The notes below the pieces were generated by a model. It was not told where the DNA came from, did no database searches, and worked only from the letters and a program-made list of their open reading frames with translations. This document shows, piece by piece, positions 62,226 through 64,000 of a DNA stretch of 64,000 nt; positions within the stretch are counted from its first letter, which is position 1; the number at the start of each line of letters is the position of its first letter. The stretch spans positions 841,497 through 905,496 of the forward strand of contig CP070696.1 of assembly GCA_020353535.1 (NCBI GenBank), read 5' to 3'. The position numbers and the translations under genes were made by a program. Source of the stretch: Spirochaetaceae bacterium. Lineage in GTDB: Bacteria; Spirochaetota; Spirochaetia; SZUA-6; DRHE01.

Positions 62226-63164
62226 ATGATTGAGGTCAGTAACCTCGGCAAGCGGTATGGATCGTTGGAAGCGGTGCGGGGAGTCAACTTCGCAATCAAT
62301 CCCGGTGAGGTGGTGGGGCTGCTCGGTCCCAACGGTGCCGGGAAGACCACGATCATGAAGATTCTTACCTGCTTCATGTTTCCCAGTTTCGGAACGGCCA
62401 CGATCAACGGTTGGGATATTTTCGACAGACCCCTGGAAATCAAGAAGCTGGTCGGTTATCTGCCGGAGAATGCGCCGCTGTACACGGATTTGAATGTCCT
62501 GGAATACCTCAGTTTCATGGCCGAATCCCGTTCCCTAAAGGGAAAGCAGAAGGAGGAACGGATCGAATGGGCTATTGAAGAGTGTGGACTGAAAAGTGTG
62601 GTGTACAGGAGCATCGATACGATTTCCAAAGGCTTTCGACAGCGGACCGGACTTGCCCAGGCGATTCTTCACAATCCCGAGATTCTCATCTTCGATGAGC
62701 CGACCACCGGCCTGGATCCGAATCAGATTATCGAGATTCGAGAGCTGATCAGGCGTTTGGGCAGGGAAAAAACCGTAATTCTCTCCACCCATATCCTCCA
62801 GGAAGTGGAGGCTACCTGCGGACGTGTGCTTATCCTCAATGAGGGGCAGATCGTGGCCAAGGGAACGCCGGAGGAGATCAATCGCGAGATGAAGGGAGAG
62901 GTGCTGCTGGAGATGCTACTCAAAGGCAACATCAAGCCCTCGGGCGTGAAAGCCGTCCCAGGTGTCCGGAAGCTTCTGCAGATCTCGAGCCCCTCGGAGG
63001 GTGTGCACAGATTCCAGGTAGCTCTGCTCCCCGATTCCGGGGCTGAAGAGGCGCTGTTTGATTGGGCCGTAGAAGGGGGCTACAAGATCCTGGCCATGGT
63101 GCCCAAGCGACTCAGTCTGGAAGAGTTGTTTATCAAATTGACCCGGGAGGGAAGCGAAAAATGA
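62226..63164 (+). CDS. ABC transporter ATPase (GldA-like)
   Basis: 312 residues. Walker A GPNGAGKTT, Q-loop LPENAPLYTDLNV, signature SKGFRQRTGLAQA (LSGGQ variant common in this family), Walker B ILIFDEPTTGLDPNQ and H-loop STHILQEVEA. A C-terminal extension of about 90 residues is typical of GldA/CcmA-type ATPases. It is followed by the permease at ATGA. In Bacteroidetes the homologous genes support gliding; in other phyla the substrate is unknown. Confidence 0.92.
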   Translation: MIEVSNLGKRYGSLEAVRGVNFAINPGEVVGLLGPNGAGKTTIMKILTCFMFPSFGTATINGWDIFDRPLEIKKLVGYLPENAPLYTDLNVLEYLSFMAESRSLKGKQKEERIEWAIEECGLKSVVYRSIDTISKGFRQRTGLAQAILHNPEILIFDEPTTGLDPNQIIEIRELIRRLGREKTVILSTHILQEVEATCGRVLILNEGQIVAKGTPEEINREMKGEVLLEMLLKGNIKPSGVKAVPGVRKLLQISSPSEGVHRFQVALLPDSGAEEALFDWAVEGGYKILAMVPKRLSLEELFIKLTREGSEK

Positions 63165-63883
63165 TGAATAACATCCTGCCGATCATAAAAAAGGAACTGA
63201 AATCCTACTTCAACTCCCCGATCGCCTACATCCTGGTTGTAACCTTTCTGGTGTTCTCCAGCATCTGGATTTTCTATCTTCAAACCTTCTTCGCCAGCAA
63301 TGTCGCCTCTCTCAGGGGCTTTTTCTCCGTAATCCCGATTGTCTTTATCATCGTAATGCCGGCCCTGACCATGAGGAGCTGGGCTGAGGAGAAAAAGCTG
63401 GGCACCATGGAAGTTTTGATGACCCTGCCGTTCCGGGAAAGCACCCTGGTGATCGGGAAGTTTCTCGCCGCCATCAGCTTGCTCGTGATCATGATCCTGC
63501 TGACTTTGCCTCTTCCCCTGCTGCTCGGCAGGTTTGGAGATTTCGACTGGGGAGAGATCCTGGGACAGTACATCGGAGTCGTGCTGCTGGGCGCGGCGGG
63601 CATTTCCGTTGGTCTTTTCGTGTCTTCTCTCATGGCCAACCAGATCAGTTCCTTTCTGATCAGTCTGTTCGTGCTGCTCGTGCTTACGCTGATCTCCCAG
63701 GTGAATCGGGTGTTCCCCCTTCCTCCCTGGGCAGCCGGAATGGTCAACTTCGTGTCCCTCGGTCATCATTTCTCGAATTTTCAGAGGGGTTTGATCGACA
63801 CCCGGGATCTGCTCTACTACGGCATCGTGAGCGCGCTGTTCCTGTATCTCAACACGAAAACCCTGGTATTCAGGAAATGGTAG
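63161..63883 (+). CDS. ABC-2 permease (GldF-like)
   Basis: A membrane protein of about 240 residues with six hydrophobic helices. It begins MMNNILPIIKKELKSYFNSP, a typical start for ABC-2 permeases, and has MPALTMRSWAEEKKLGTMEV. ATG 63161 overlaps the ATPase stop. The family pairs it with a GldG-like substrate-binding partner, which follows. Confidence 0.9.
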   Translation: MMNNILPIIKKELKSYFNSPIAYILVVTFLVFSSIWIFYLQTFFASNVASLRGFFSVIPIVFIIVMPALTMRSWAEEKKLGTMEVLMTLPFRESTLVIGKFLAAISLLVIMILLTLPLPLLLGRFGDFDWGEILGQYIGVVLLGAAGISVGLFVSSLMANQISSFLISLFVLLVLTLISQVNRVFPLPPWAAGMVNFVSLGHHFSNFQRGLIDTRDLLYYGIVSALFLYLNTKTLVFRKW

Positions 63884-63895
63884 GGGAGAAGTACG

Positions 63896-64000
63896 ATGAA
63901 AAAACGCGCTGAAATCATCCTATTCGTTTTGGGATTGATCGTTATCCTCTTGGTAGGATTGAATGCCAGCAGGTACTTTCTGCGCATCGATCTCACGGAG
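63896..64000 (+). CDS. GldG-like ABC transporter auxiliary protein (3' partial)
   Basis: Only 35 codons are present: MKKRAEIILFVLGLIVILLV, then GLNASRYFLRIDLTE. One N-terminal membrane helix followed by the RIDLTE that opens the Gldg domain of 'gliding motility-associated' auxiliary proteins. ATG 63896 has GGGGAGA 8 bases upstream and lies 12 bases after the permease stop. The rest is outside the window. Confidence 0.8.
   Translation, partial: MKKRAEIILFVLGLIVILLVGLNASRYFLRIDLTE

Overview
The window is a gene-dense stretch of a GC-rich bacterial chromosome. It holds 54 protein genes (two of them cut by the window ends) and two tRNA genes, with almost no intergenic space. Gene content and order point to a spirochaete, probably a free-living anaerobic Spirochaetales member. 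This is inferred from an excisionase-HTH/EIIA protein, a DUF115 (MptE-like) protein, a pcnB-type nucleotidyltransferase, rnfCDGEAB, LolCDE and many large periplasmic TPR, PEGA and FnIII-like proteins. No 16S rRNA or other decisive marker is present. I see no insertion sequence, prophage or CRISPR array. Many genes overlap their upstream neighbour by ATGA, GTGA or TGATG, so most are in translationally coupled operons.

Layout. 1-5289 (+): ftsH (5' end cut off), a TPR/DxDxDG-repeat exported protein and an HtrA-like lipoprotein protease. 5353-9004 (-): a small unknown protein, a DUF115 protein and a SurA/PpiD-type foldase. 9158-9331: tRNA-Asp(GTC) and tRNA-Pro(CGG), separated by a terminator-like hairpin. 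9396-14211 (+): an NlpD-like LysM/dead-LytM protein, an RpoS-like sigma factor, aroA, aroB and a cyclic-nucleotide-binding protein. 14225-18086 (-): a DEAH helicase and hisS, divergent from pcnB (18226-19269, +). 19259-23181 (-): TPR/DUF1570-like protein, AI-2E-family transporter, P-loop/Asp23-like protein and HTH-EIIA. 23276-31928 (+): a membrane protein of unknown function, the complete Rnf complex rnfCDGEAB and a GH57-like protein coupled to rnfB. 31978-33330 (-): an FnIII-like exported protein.

33401-41977 (+) is a long coupled chain: an orphan Cas2-fold protein, prfB with its programmed +1 frameshift, a CheY-like receiver, a PEGA protein, ftsY, a YD-like repeat protein and lolC-lolD-lolE. 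42003-46100 (+) is mcsA-mcsB-clpC, the protein-arginine phosphorylation and Clp unfoldase module, without ctsR. 46179-50776 (+) holds a 1006-residue TPR protein and a divergent LeuA homologue. 50781-52431 (-) is efp with its lysine ligase epmA. After a repeat-rich 214-base spacer comes an M16C (PreP-like) peptidase (+). It ends on stop codons shared with a sensor kinase/NtrC-type regulator pair (-). 59731-61050 (-): a rhodanese and a DUF4395 membrane protein. 61173-62099 (+): RNase Z. The window closes with an ABC transporter of the GldA/GldF/GldG type whose third gene runs off the end.

No gene-free stretch exceeds about 215 bases. The points most worth a second look are the orphan Cas2-like gene, the nlpD-rpoS-like pair, a GH57 protein without a recognisable acid/base Asp in the Rnf operon, the 15-bp repeats inside lolC, the repeat/hairpin element before the M16C gene, and three genes whose promoters predict leaderless or nearly leaderless mRNAs. 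Nothing amounts to a proven new system.
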